Assembly (NCBI GenBank): GCA_031264865.1
Contig: JAISDJ010000140.1
Coordinates: 1-34,291, forward strand
Length of the DNA: 34,291 nucleotides
Reading direction: 5' to 3'
DNA from: Tannerellaceae bacterium
GTDB taxonomy: Bacteria > Bacteroidota > Bacteroidia > Bacteroidales > Tannerellaceae
The translations under genes were made by a program, and so were the position numbers. How positions within the stretch are numbered: position 1 is the first letter of the stretch; the number at the start of each line of letters is the position of its first letter. Positions 1-8,827 of this stretch are shown piece after piece. Under the pieces are notes generated by a model, which was not told where the DNA came from, did not search any database, and was given only the letters and a program-made list of their open reading frames with translations.

Positions 1-24
1 AACATGCTCATGGGCGAGGGCAAT

Positions 25-222
25 ATTTCCCGGAGGGAATAAATAGCTTAGGATAGGGTTTCAACCCTATCAATGAATGACCCTCCTTCTCCTCGATTTT
101 CACCCTGTAAGGGTGAGATTATGCATTAATTATCACGCCCCTTCAGGGCTAGGGATTGGGTGGGGCCCCCTGGATGATAGGGTTGAAACCCTATCCTAAG
201 CTATTTATTCCCTACGGGAAAT
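25..222. repeat. 48-bp inverted repeat around a 102-bp spacer
   Basis: Bases 25-72 and 175-222 are reverse complements over 48 bp with one mismatch (33/214); 39 bp (34-72 and 175-213) match perfectly. Each arm contains its own smaller palindrome, gatagggtttcaaccctatc at 52-71. The spacer holds another short palindrome, caccctgtaagggtg at 101-115. No ORF of known type lies here. The architecture resembles REP/BIME-type intergenic elements; it could also be folded in RNA. No transposase is next to it, so mobility is not shown. Confidence 0.85.
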
Positions 223-440
223 TTCGCACGCCCACCATGAGAGAATTTGTTCTCCCTGCGGGAAATATCGCATGCCCATCATACGAGAATTTGTTCCTCC
301 TGCGGGAAATATTGCACATACCCCATGCGAGAATTTGTTTTCTTCCCTGCGGAATATGTCTTCCCCTTTAGGAAATGTTGCACACACCCCATGCGAGAAT
401 TTATTCCCTGCGGGAATGTTGTCTCACTCCTGTGAGGATG
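210..440. repeat. Degenerate tandem repeat, about 45-bp period
   Basis: A unit made of ccctgcgggaaatat, then gcacaccccatgcg, then agaatttgttc recurs starting near 210, 254, 299, 345/364 and 406, with increasing divergence to the right. The first unit overlaps the right arm of the inverted repeat at 25-222. Units carry the self-complementary core ccctgcggg. Short ORFs in several frames run through the array and look like a by-product of the repeat, not genes. The array ends just upstream of the methyltransferase gene and may be in its untranslated leader. Confidence 0.7.
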
Positions 441-543
441 TGCCCTTGCTCCTGCGGGAATGTTTCATCCCTCTGTGGGGATTTGTTTCCTCTATTATTC
501 GTACATTCGTGCGAAAAATAACGGTGTAAATGGTAATTCTCTC

Positions 544-1758
544 TTGTTGAGCACGAAATTAACTCCTGCCGTCAGGCAGTTTATAAAGGAGCATGGCGGG
601 GATAATCCCGAACGTTTATTGCTCGGCGCTTCACGGTATCCGGAGATAGATATTCCTTTTGCCGTAGGGCAGATTGTGGCAAGGCGGCAGATAGAGGATA
701 AGCTTCCCTCGTGGTTTGCCGATGACGGTTTGTTGTTTCCTTCCGGGATGGCGGCGGAGCAATGCTCTTCGGAGCAGACGGCTCGGTATAAGCAGCGGTT
801 GATCAGTCGGGCAACTTGCCTATGTGATTTAACCGGCGGATTGGGCGTAGACAGTCTTTCTTTTTCATATAAAGCGCAAAAGGTTATCTATATCGAACGG
901 TTTGCCGGTTATTGTGAGGCGGCTCGCCATAACTTCACGGCATTAGGAGCCGGTAATATAGAGATATGGCAAGGAGATGCCGCCTCGCTGCCGGATCGTT
1001 TGCCGGATATAGATGTTTTTTACATAGACCCGGCCAGGCGGGGCGAAGGAAACAAACGGGTCTTCGCCCTACAGGATTGTGAGCCCGACCTTACGAAGCT
1101 ACTGCCCACTTTGCTGGAGGTCGCTCCCAAAGTTATCGCCAAGCTTTCTCCGATGGTTGATATTCGCCAAACATTGGAACAGCTTCCCGGCACGAGGGAA
1201 GTACACGTTTTATCGGTTCGGAATGATTGTAAAGAAGTATTGTTCGTTATCGGGCGTTCGAAGGTAGAGCAACCGCTTCCGGTGATCTGCATTAATTATA
1301 CAACAGAGGCGAAGGAAGAGGCGTTTGTTTTTACCTTGCAGCAAGAAAAACAGCTGGAGGTAACATACGCGAGCGAGATACAATCGTATGTATACGAACC
1401 GAATGTTTCCCTTCTGAAGGCGGGTGCATTCAAATCCGTTACAACACTCGGTGTAGGCAAACTACATCCCCATAGTCATTTATATACGTCCGAACAGCTT
1501 ATCAAGACGTTTCCCGGAAGGATCTTTTATGCCGAAGAAGTTCTACCGTTCAATAACGCACTATGCAAAACGTTGAGGAAGACGGTATCGCAGGCTAATA
1601 TAACGACCCGAAACTTTCCGCTGACCGTAGAAGAACTACGCAAAAGAACCAAACTAAAAGACGGAGGAAACGTGTATCTCTTCGCCACTACCTTATCGGG
1701 CGAAAGGAAAGTGCTGATCAAATGTCGTAAGATAATCCCGACGGCGTCAGGCAAATAA
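544..1758 (+). CDS. THUMP-like class I SAM-dependent methyltransferase (PG_1098 family)
   Basis: About 404 aa. The middle has a Rossmann methyltransferase core: motif I is CDLTGGLGVDSLSF and the catalytic-type motif is YIDPARRGEGNKR, like RNA methyltransferases with a DPAR/DPPR motif. The N-terminal helical part and the C-terminal half (including VYEPNVSLLKAGAFKSV) match the PG_1098 ferredoxin-like and THUMP-like domains known in Bacteroidetes. The substrate is probably RNA, by family inference; it is not proven. The frame stays open back to an ATG at 460, but the extra residues are encoded by degenerate repeat DNA and read as non-conserved. The TTG codons at 544 or 547, just before STKLTPAVRQFI, are more plausible starts, so the exact start is uncertain. 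The 3' end overlaps the convergent transporter gene by 12 bp. Confidence 0.85.
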   Translation: MLSTKLTPAVRQFIKEHGGDNPERLLLGASRYPEIDIPFAVGQIVARRQIEDKLPSWFADDGLLFPSGMAAEQCSSEQTARYKQRLISRATCLCDLTGGLGVDSLSFSYKAQKVIYIERFAGYCEAARHNFTALGAGNIEIWQGDAASLPDRLPDIDVFYIDPARRGEGNKRVFALQDCEPDLTKLLPTLLEVAPKVIAKLSPMVDIRQTLEQLPGTREVHVLSVRNDCKEVLFVIGRSKVEQPLPVICINYTTEAKEEAFVFTLQQEKQLEVTYASEIQSYVYEPNVSLLKAGAFKSVTTLGVGKLHPHSHLYTSEQLIKTFPGRIFYAEEVLPFNNALCKTLRKTVSQANITTRNFPLTVEELRKRTKLKDGGNVYLFATTLSGERKVLIKCRKIIPTASGK

Positions 1759-3417
1759 TAAAATCATCAGTTGGGCGGTAATCACCCGCAGAAACATCGA
1801 CAGCGGATAAACAGTAGCATACGACACCGAAGGCTCGTCACCCTCTACCGTTGTATTAGCATAATTAAGCGCCATGGGATTGGCCATACTTCCGCAAAGC
1901 ATACCGATCGTATTGGCATAATCTACTTTAAAGAAGGTAGAAGCAACGAAGCCCATGATAGCAACGGGCGCCATCGTAATAAGGAAACCAAGGCCTATCC
2001 AAACCAATCCTTCCGCTTGGAAAACCGTTTCGAAGAAGTGCGCTCCCGAAGATATACCCAGTCCGGCTAAGTAAATGATGATACCAAACTGACGCATCAT
2101 CAGGTTTGCACTCTGGGTAGTATAAGTGGTTACTTTCAGACGCGGACCAAACGTTCCCATCAGGATACCGACGATGATCGGCCCTCCGGCAATCCCTAAT
2201 TTTATAGGAGTAGACATGCCGGGTATCGTGATGGGAAGAACACCCAAAAGCACACCCAGGAAAATACCGGTGAAGATAGCAAACAGATTAGGCGCCGTAA
2301 GACGCTTTACCTCATCGCCCAATATCTTCCCTACATTGTTTACCGCCGGAGCCTCGCCTACGATTGTCAGACGGTCGCCCATTTGAAGGCGAAGCCTTGG
2401 CGAAGCCAGCAAATCAAAACCGGCGCGGTTTACACGTGTGATATTAATACCATACAGGTTACGAAGCCGCAAGGCCCCCAGTCGTACCCCGTTCAGCTTG
2501 CTTCGCGTTACAACGATGCGGCGCGATATCAGATGGCTGTCTATCGTATTCCAGTCTATATCCTCCTTGTTCCAGTCTACATCTTCCTGTTCTCCGAAAA
2601 GCATCCGGATGCTCTCTACATCTGTTTTAACGGAGATAACCAACAGATGGTCGCCCTCTTTCAGTATAGCGTCTGAGGTAGGGATGGTTACTTTCCCGTC
2701 GCGCCAGATACGGGAGATAACAAAATGTTTGTCTACCGAACGCATTACCTCTTTAATGCTCTTATTAAAGATGGCCGGATTGATTACTTGAAACTCAGCC
2801 ACGTTCGGTCTGGGCGTTTTCTGTTCCTTCGGCCTGGCAATATCATCAGCGCCCGTAAATCGTTGCATCACCACAATAGCAAGGATCACCCCCACCACTC
2901 CTATCGGGTAGGCTACCGCACAGGCAAGCGCCATGTCGGTAGTTCCTTTTACGTTGGAAGGATCCGTTTGTAGCAGCGCCTGTTGGGCGGCTCCAAGCGC
3001 CGGCGTGTTCGTTACAGCGCCCGACAGCAGCCCCATCAGGTTGGGAAGGGATACATCCGTTGTACAGCGAAAGAGCAACACCATCAGCAATCCCAGCAAC
3101 ACCACTCCTATAGCCAGGATATTCAGCGTGATCCCTTCGCTTTTAAAGGAAGAAAAAAAGCCGGGTCCCACCTGCAGCCCCAGCGTATAGACAAATAAGA
3201 TAAGCCCGAAGTTCTGAACAAACGTAAGCATATCCCCATTCACCGTAATACCCAAATGCCCCGCTACAATCCCCACAAAAAACACGAACGTAATACCCAA
3301 GGAGACACCGAATATCTTTATTCTGCCAATGGCTAATCCCATGGCCGAAACTATTGAAATGATAATTACCGCCTGTAAAGCCGTAGGTGCAAAGAAAGCT
3401 TCGTGTAACCAATCCAT
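1747..3417 (-). CDS. Putative transporter, AspT/YidE/YbjL family
   Basis: 556 aa. Two similar membrane blocks flank a cytosolic middle. The first block (about residues 1-205) has several hydrophobic helices and the motif GLLSGAVTNTPALGAAQQA. The last block (about 390-556) has the matching LCGSMANPMALNYANTT. Between them, about residues 210-380, are two RCK_C/TrkA-C-like ligand-binding domains. This is the standard order of the AspT/YidE antiporter-permease duplication family. AspT itself exchanges aspartate for alanine; the substrate here cannot be told. Monocistronic and divergent from cca, with a -7 box at 3444-3451 about 27 bp before the ATG. Confidence 0.9.
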   Translation of the reverse strand: MDWLHEAFFAPTALQAVIIISIVSAMGLAIGRIKIFGVSLGITFVFFVGIVAGHLGITVNGDMLTFVQNFGLILFVYTLGLQVGPGFFSSFKSEGITLNILAIGVVLLGLLMVLLFRCTTDVSLPNLMGLLSGAVTNTPALGAAQQALLQTDPSNVKGTTDMALACAVAYPIGVVGVILAIVVMQRFTGADDIARPKEQKTPRPNVAEFQVINPAIFNKSIKEVMRSVDKHFVISRIWRDGKVTIPTSDAILKEGDHLLVISVKTDVESIRMLFGEQEDVDWNKEDIDWNTIDSHLISRRIVVTRSKLNGVRLGALRLRNLYGINITRVNRAGFDLLASPRLRLQMGDRLTIVGEAPAVNNVGKILGDEVKRLTAPNLFAIFTGIFLGVLLGVLPITIPGMSTPIKLGIAGGPIIVGILMGTFGPRLKVTTYTTQSANLMMRQFGIIIYLAGLGISSGAHFFETVFQAEGLVWIGLGFLITMAPVAIMGFVASTFFKVDYANTIGMLCGSMANPMALNYANTTVEGDEPSVSYATVYPLSMFLRVITAQLMILLFA

Positions 3418-3442
3418 CGTTTCTGTTTACTAGTAATCGGAG

Positions 3443-3468
3443 ACAAAGATAAATATTGTTATCTTTGT
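3443..3468. promoter_or_regulatory. Mirror-image divergent promoter pair (transporter / cca)
   Basis: The plus strand has TATCTTTG at 3460-3467 and the minus strand has TATCTTTG at 3451-3444; both fit the Bacteroidetes -7 consensus TAnnTTTG. Together they form a 9-bp inverted repeat, acaaagata / tatctttgt, with 8 bp between. Each -33 region must overlap the opposite -7 box. The plus box ends 7 bp before the cca ATG at 3475, so the cca transcript would be leaderless or nearly so. Confidence 0.6.
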
Positions 3469-3474
3469 AGCACT

Positions 3475-4908
3475 ATGTATATTGATTTAGATAAGAAAGA
3501 GATACTTAAACATATATCGTCAGAACCATTTCGGATTGTTTCGAAGACGGCAGACCGGTTGGGCTTGGAAGCTTATGTTATTGGGGGATATGTGCGCGAT
3601 ATATACCTGCATCGTGCATCTAAGGATATTGATATTGTAACGGTTGGCAGTGGCATTGAATTGGCAAAAGCAGTTGTATGCGAACTCGGTAAATCGGCCC
3701 GTTTATCCGTTTTTAAGAACTTTGGAACCGCCCAGATCAAGAGCGGAGGGTTGGAAATAGAATTCGTAGGAGCACGTAAAGAATCGTACCAACACGACAG
3801 TCGCAAACCCATTGTAGAAGACGGTACGCTGGAAGACGACCAGAATCGCCGCGATTTTACCATCAATGCCTTAGCGCTTTGCCTCAACAAAGAACGTTAC
3901 GGCGAATTAATCGACCCCTTCGACGGCCTGGGAGACATGGAACGTCAAACCATCCGTACGCCGCTCGACCCGGATATTACCTTCAGCGACGATCCGCTTC
4001 GGATGATGCGTGCCATTCGGTTTGCTTCGCAACTAGGCTTTTATATCGATCCGGATACGTTTGATGCGATTATACGTAACAAAGAACGGATCCGTATTAT
4101 TTCCGAAGAACGGATTGCCGACGAGCTGAATAAGATGATCCTTTCGCCTAAACCCTCCATTGGTTTTGAATTATTAGAGCTATCCGGCTTATTGTCTCTT
4201 ATCTTCCCCGAACTAAGTGCGCTCAAAGGAGCCGAAACGCGTGAAGGCATCGGACACAAAGACAACCTGGCACACACCTTGATGGTGCTCGACCGGCTGA
4301 GCCGTCATACGGATAGCCTATGGCTTCGCTGGAGCGCTCTGCTGCACGATATTGCAAAACCGGTGACCAAACGTTGGGACAACCGCCTGGGATGGACCTT
4401 TCATAATCACAACTTTGTAGGAGAGAAAATGATACCGGGTATTTTCCGGCGGATGAAACTTCCCATGAATGAGAAAATGAGGTACATACAAAAGCTGGTA
4501 AACCTGCATATGCGCCCCATAAACCTGGTGGATGAAGACGTAACCGATTCGGCCATCCGTCGGCTACTCTTTGATGCCGGCAACGATATAGACGACCTGA
4601 TGCTGCTGTGCGAGGCCGATATAACGAGCAAGAATCCCGAAAAAGTACGCCGTTTCCTGAATAACTTCCGTCTGGTAAGAGAGAAGCTCTCGGAGATAGA
4701 AGAGAAGGACCGCATACGCAACTTCCAACCTCCCGTGAGCGGTGAAGAAATTATGACTACCTTCGGGCTTCCCCCTTCCCAACCGGTAGGAGTCATTAAA
4801 GAAGCGATCAAGAACGCTATTCTCGACGGAGAGATCCCCAATGAATACGAAGCAGCCCATACCTTTATGCTGAAACGGGCAAAGGCGATGGGGCTGAGGC
4901 CTGTTTAA
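3475..4908 (+). CDS. cca: CCA-adding tRNA nucleotidyltransferase with HD domain
   Basis: 477 aa. Adds or repairs the 3' CCA end of tRNA. The N-terminal nucleotidyltransferase fold has GGYVRD (residues 37-42) and the metal-binding pair DID (51-53), followed by RRDFTINAL and the class II poly(A)/CCA motif DDPLRMMRAIRFASQLGF. A C-terminal HD domain follows with LLHDIAKP. Length and domain order fit Bacteroidetes CCA enzymes with an HD hydrolase domain. The start is fixed by the ATG directly behind a strong -7 box at 3460-3467. The 3' end overlaps the convergent relA-like gene by 4 bp. Confidence 0.94.
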   Translation: MYIDLDKKEILKHISSEPFRIVSKTADRLGLEAYVIGGYVRDIYLHRASKDIDIVTVGSGIELAKAVVCELGKSARLSVFKNFGTAQIKSGGLEIEFVGARKESYQHDSRKPIVEDGTLEDDQNRRDFTINALALCLNKERYGELIDPFDGLGDMERQTIRTPLDPDITFSDDPLRMMRAIRFASQLGFYIDPDTFDAIIRNKERIRIISEERIADELNKMILSPKPSIGFELLELSGLLSLIFPELSALKGAETREGIGHKDNLAHTLMVLDRLSRHTDSLWLRWSALLHDIAKPVTKRWDNRLGWTFHNHNFVGEKMIPGIFRRMKLPMNEKMRYIQKLVNLHMRPINLVDEDVTDSAIRRLLFDAGNDIDDLMLLCEADITSKNPEKVRRFLNNFRLVREKLSEIEEKDRIRNFQPPVSGEEIMTTFGLPPSQPVGVIKEAIKNAILDGEIPNEYEAAHTFMLKRAKAMGLRPV

Positions 4909-7130
4909 GCGTTCAGGCGTGTAACGGTTTTCACCCCTTTCACCGTCTTTATCTTCCCGATCAATACCCCTAAGGCGTTTGTGTCTTTAACCAATACGGT
5001 AAAATGTCCCTGAAAAAAGCCATCTACCGAGTCGATATGGAGCGAACGTAGCGACGCTCCGGTTTCTTTACCGATTACAGACGTGATATTGGTTACAATC
5101 GTAATATCGTCTCTCCCTACCACCTGTAGGTTCACGATATACCCATCATTGCCTTTCCCGCTCCACCGGGCTTGAATAATACGATACCCAAACCGATCGA
5201 ACATACTCTGTGCATTGGGGCAATTCATCCGGTGTATTTTTATCCCTTGCGAAGATACAAAAGCAAATACTTCGTCGCCAAAAATAGGGTTACAGCATTT
5301 GGCCAACTTATAGTCAATCCCCGTCAGGTTTTTATCAATGACCAACACATCCTGCTTGGACGAAATTTCTTCTGCTTCGGTGGTAGTCGTGAAATCTTCG
5401 GCGCTTCTTACTTCCGAGTGGTCGGTGGTTTCGTTTTCCTTCCGCTCGGCTTCCAGGTATTCTTCTATCACGCGGTTGGCATCCAGGCGTTCTTCGTTCA
5501 GGTCTGTATAGAAGTCGGTAACGGTTTTGTAGCCCTTCTTCTTTATGTATCGCATCAAGATGCCTTCGTCTACGTCTATTTTACGGTTTTTAAAACGTCG
5601 TTGGAGCAGCTCCTTGGCAAAGTCGGCTGTCTTGGCCGCCTCTTCCCTGAGGGCTTGTTTGATCTTAACGCGGGCTTTGGCTGTTTGTATAAAGGTAAGC
5701 CAGTCGCGTTTGGGCGATTGTGTTTGCGAAGTCAGGATCGAAACCGTATCCCCATTCTGCAGAATATGCTTAATCGGTACATTCTTATCATTCACCTTAG
5801 CCGAAACACATTTGCTACCAAGATTGGTATGAATGGCGAAAGCGAAATCCAAAACGGTAGCGCCTGCCGGTAGTTTGATCAGCTCTCCTTTGGGCGTAAA
5901 GACATAAATTTCGTCTTTATACAGGTCCATTTTAAAATTCATCATCAAGTCCATCGGATCCGTGTCGTTCGATTCCAGCGCCATCCGTACGTTGGTAAGG
6001 AAAGAATCGAGGCCGATGTCTTCTTTTACGCCTTTATATTTCCAATGTGCGGCAAGGCCCTTTTCGGCAATCTCATCCATCCGTAGGGTCCGTATCTGTA
6101 CTTCTACCCACTTGCTTTGAGGCCCCATTACCGTAGCATGCAGGCTTTCGTATCCGTTGCTCTTGGGGATCGATATCCAGTCTTTCATCCGTTTCGGATT
6201 GGGTTGGTACATATTCGTTACAATCGAATAGGCCCTCCAGCAGGCTGCTTTCTCTTCTTCACGCGAAGCGCCCGGCATATCCAGGATGATACGTATGGCG
6301 AATAAGTCGTAGATGCTTTCAAACTCGATATGCTGTTTCTTCAGTTTGTTATTAATAGAATGTATAGACTTGGTACGCCCTTTGATATCGAAAGTCAATC
6401 CGGTTTCTTCTATTTTCTTCTTTACAGGAGCGATAAAGCTGGCTATATAGGCATCGCGCGACCGCTTCGTCTCGTTTAGTTTCTGTTTGATAAAGGCAAA
6501 TTGTTCCGGATCTGTAAACTTAAGCGAAAGATCTTCCAGCTCTCCCTTTATCTTATATAGCCCCAACCGGTGTGCAAGCGGAGCATACAGATAGGAGGCT
6601 TCCATGGCCAGCCGTTTACGGTCTTCTTCATTCACCAGCCGTTTGCCGTTTTGCATCAGGTAAAGCCTGTCGGCAATCATCAGAAGGATCACTCGTACAT
6701 CTTCGGCGAAAGAGAATAGCAGATGATGAAAATTCTCCGAATCAATGGCTGTATTACGGGCATATAAATGAGACGTTTTAAGCAATCGGGAAATAATAGA
6801 CGCCACATCCTCGTCAAACGCCTGCTTTACCTCGTCGACCGTTATGATTTTCTTCAATACCGGCCTATACAGCAAGAGAGCGATGATAGGCGCCCGCTTC
6901 AAGCCGATATTCGATGCCGCTATCAACGCGGTATCCATATTGCGTAAAAGGCCGTTTATCCCGTTTTTGTCTCTTCCATAGCAATCCAACGATACTACCT
7001 TTTGCATAAACGCACGCATCCTCCGGATATCTTCCTTCTCAAGGAATGGATACAGACAAGCGATTAATTCTTTATATTTGGAGCGGAATAAGACTTTCTC
7101 TTCCGGCGTAAAAAACACTACTTCAGTCAT
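4905..7130 (-). CDS. relA: RelA/SpoT-family (p)ppGpp synthetase with degenerate hydrolase domain
   Basis: 741 aa. Makes (p)ppGpp from GTP/GDP and ATP in the stringent response. Domains in order: degenerate HD (about 50-170), synthetase (about 235-365), TGS (about 405-468), helical linker, C-terminal ACT (about 665-741). The synthetase looks active: GRTKSIHSI (251-259), YDLFAIRII, RMKDWISIPKSNGYESLH (314-331) and VEVQIRT (342-348) are present. The HD domain has lost its catalytic signature: where bifunctional enzymes read LLHDVVEDT, this protein reads LLLYRPVLKK (86-94 region). So it is probably a synthetase only, although RMKD is the RXKD type usual in bifunctional Rel. A separate SpoT/Rel hydrolase should exist elsewhere in the genome. 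Convergent with cca, 4-bp overlap. Confidence 0.92.
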   Translation of the reverse strand: MTEVVFFTPEEKVLFRSKYKELIACLYPFLEKEDIRRMRAFMQKVVSLDCYGRDKNGINGLLRNMDTALIAASNIGLKRAPIIALLLYRPVLKKIITVDEVKQAFDEDVASIISRLLKTSHLYARNTAIDSENFHHLLFSFAEDVRVILLMIADRLYLMQNGKRLVNEEDRKRLAMEASYLYAPLAHRLGLYKIKGELEDLSLKFTDPEQFAFIKQKLNETKRSRDAYIASFIAPVKKKIEETGLTFDIKGRTKSIHSINNKLKKQHIEFESIYDLFAIRIILDMPGASREEEKAACWRAYSIVTNMYQPNPKRMKDWISIPKSNGYESLHATVMGPQSKWVEVQIRTLRMDEIAEKGLAAHWKYKGVKEDIGLDSFLTNVRMALESNDTDPMDLMMNFKMDLYKDEIYVFTPKGELIKLPAGATVLDFAFAIHTNLGSKCVSAKVNDKNVPIKHILQNGDTVSILTSQTQSPKRDWLTFIQTAKARVKIKQALREEAAKTADFAKELLQRRFKNRKIDVDEGILMRYIKKKGYKTVTDFYTDLNEERLDANRVIEEYLEAERKENETTDHSEVRSAEDFTTTTEAEEISSKQDVLVIDKNLTGIDYKLAKCCNPIFGDEVFAFVSSQGIKIHRMNCPNAQSMFDRFGYRIIQARWSGKGNDGYIVNLQVVGRDDITIVTNITSVIGKETGASLRSLHIDSVDGFFQGHFTVLVKDTNALGVLIGKIKTVKGVKTVTRLNA

Positions 7131-7233
7131 AACATCAATAAATTAAATCTCCTTATTACGACCCTCAACTATTAATATGTTGTAAAAGTACCTTTTTTTC
7201 TTCTAATATATTTACAATCCAATGCTTATTTTA

Positions 7234-7241
7234 TACATTTG
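7234..7241 (+). promoter_or_regulatory. -7 box of the DUF4301 gene
   Basis: TACATTTG fits TAnnTTTG exactly and lies about 32 bp before the ATG at 7274. A convincing -33 TTTG was not found at the right distance; tttac at 7211-7215 is the nearest candidate. Confidence 0.5.
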
Positions 7242-7273
7242 TAGTATATGCATAAACCTAAAAAAGCCATCAT

Positions 7274-8794
7274 ATGCTAACAAAAGAAGACTTAAGTCAG
7301 ATCAAAGCCAAAGGTATTTGTGAAGAACAGATAGAGGAACAATTAGCCTCTTTTGCCAAAGGATTTCCGTATCTCGAAATAATAAATTCTGCTTCCATTG
7401 GAAAAGGAATCATGTCTATCCCTCAAGATAAACAACTTATATACATTGATGCCTGGGAAGAATATTTGAAGAAGAACAAGACGATCGTAAAATTTGTTCC
7501 TGCATCCGGAGCGGCAAGCCGAATGTTTAAAGATTTGTTTGCTTTCCTTGAAGCCGATCGTTCGGCGCCTGATACGCCTTTTGAAAAACAATTTTTTGAT
7601 GAAATAGAAAAGTTTGCTTTCTATGAGGAGCTGAATAGATTCTGTCGTATTCACCACGAAAAAGATATTCCCGAATTAATGGAAGCCGGAAGCTACAAAG
7701 AGATTGTCTCTGCATTACTGAATGAACCGGGATTAAATTACGGCCAGCTCCCCAAGGGCTTACTCCTCTTTCATACATATCCTAAAAGTGTACGTACGGC
7801 AATGGAAGAGCATCTGGCCGAAGGGACCATGTATGCTAAAAATAGTGTAGGAGATGTAAATTTACATTTTACCGTATCCGCCGAACACGAGAAGTTGTTT
7901 AAAATACTTGTCAACAAGAAAAAGGAGATGTATGAAAACAAGTTTTCCGTAGAATATTCCATTTCTTTCAGCCGGCAAAAACCGTCTACCGATACCCTGG
8001 CTGTCGATATGAACAACAATCCCTTCAGGGATACCAAAGGAAAGTTGGTTTTCCGTCCCGGAGGACATGGAGCCTTGATCCAAAACCTCAATGATATTGA
8101 TGCCGACATTATCTTTATAAAGAATATAGACAACGTAGTGCCCGACAGCTTTAAATACGCAACAGTGATCTATAAGAAAGTATTGGCCGGCGTCTTGATA
8201 AAATTACAAACAAAGATACATACGTATTTACGGCTGATAGATAGCGGAAAATACACACATAAGCAAGTAGAAGAAATGATCCACTTCCTGCAAGATGAAC
8301 TTTGTACGCGTAATCCCGACATTAAATACCTGGAAGATGCAGCATTGATCCTGTATTTAAAAAGAAAATTCCAGCGCCCTATCCGGGTATGCGGCATGGT
8401 AAAAAATGCAGGCGAACCGGGAGGAGGACCTTTCCTGGCCGTAAATCAAGACGGAACCGTTTCGCTGCAAATACTCGAAAGCTCACAAATCGATTTGAAT
8501 GACCCGGCAAAGAAGGAATTATTTGAAAAAGGAACTCATTTTAACCCCGTAGATTTAGTCTGCGCCGTAAAAGATCCTAACGGAAATAAATACAACCTGC
8601 CCGATTACGTAGACAAAGAAACCGGTTTCATCTCTATTAAAAGCAAAGACGGCAAAGAACTAAAAGCCCTGGAATTGCCCGGACTATGGAACGGCGCCAT
8701 GAGCGACTGGAACACCGTCTTCGTAGAAGTCCCGATAGAAACCTTTAATCCGGTTAAAACCGTCAACGACCTACTAAGGCCGGAGCATCAGTAA
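7274..8794 (+). CDS. DUF4301 family protein
   Basis: 506 aa, soluble, no signal peptide or membrane segment. Recognised as the DUF4301 family, which is common in Bacteroidetes. Conserved-looking segments are FVPASGAASRMFKDL near residue 77, KGLLLFHTYPKS near 163, FRPGGHGALIQNLND near 260 and CGMVKNAGEPGGGPF near 375. The pattern of an N-terminal PASGAASRM glycine-rich loop and FRPGGHGALIQNL recalls nucleotide-sugar binding proteins, but this is only a resemblance and no reaction is known to me. The gene has its own -7 box and is followed after 33 bp by the broken reductase gene. Confidence 0.85.
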   Translation: MLTKEDLSQIKAKGICEEQIEEQLASFAKGFPYLEIINSASIGKGIMSIPQDKQLIYIDAWEEYLKKNKTIVKFVPASGAASRMFKDLFAFLEADRSAPDTPFEKQFFDEIEKFAFYEELNRFCRIHHEKDIPELMEAGSYKEIVSALLNEPGLNYGQLPKGLLLFHTYPKSVRTAMEEHLAEGTMYAKNSVGDVNLHFTVSAEHEKLFKILVNKKKEMYENKFSVEYSISFSRQKPSTDTLAVDMNNNPFRDTKGKLVFRPGGHGALIQNLNDIDADIIFIKNIDNVVPDSFKYATVIYKKVLAGVLIKLQTKIHTYLRLIDSGKYTHKQVEEMIHFLQDELCTRNPDIKYLEDAALILYLKRKFQRPIRVCGMVKNAGEPGGGPFLAVNQDGTVSLQILESSQIDLNDPAKKELFEKGTHFNPVDLVCAVKDPNGNKYNLPDYVDKETGFISIKSKDGKELKALELPGLWNGAMSDWNTVFVEVPIETFNPVKTVNDLLRPEHQ

Positions 8795-8827
8795 ATAGGT
8801 TGTGAAGTTAATACTATATTTCTTTAT

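Noticed and set aside
210..440. CRISPR array
   Set aside because: Units are contiguous and degenerate with a 45-bp period; there are no unique spacers between conserved repeats and no cas genes.
156..529. Several short ORFs on both strands in the first 530 bases
   Set aside because: They run through the inverted and tandem repeats, overlap each other in different frames and repeat the same peptide phrases; they look like by-products of repeat DNA.
460..543. N-terminal extension of the methyltransferase from the ATG at 460
   Set aside because: The extra residues come from the repeat region and do not resemble the family; TTG at 544 or 547 fits the conserved start better.
5172..5873. 233-aa ORF on the plus strand
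   Set aside because: It lies wholly antisense to the relA-like gene and reads as a shadow of its codons, with no family resemblance.
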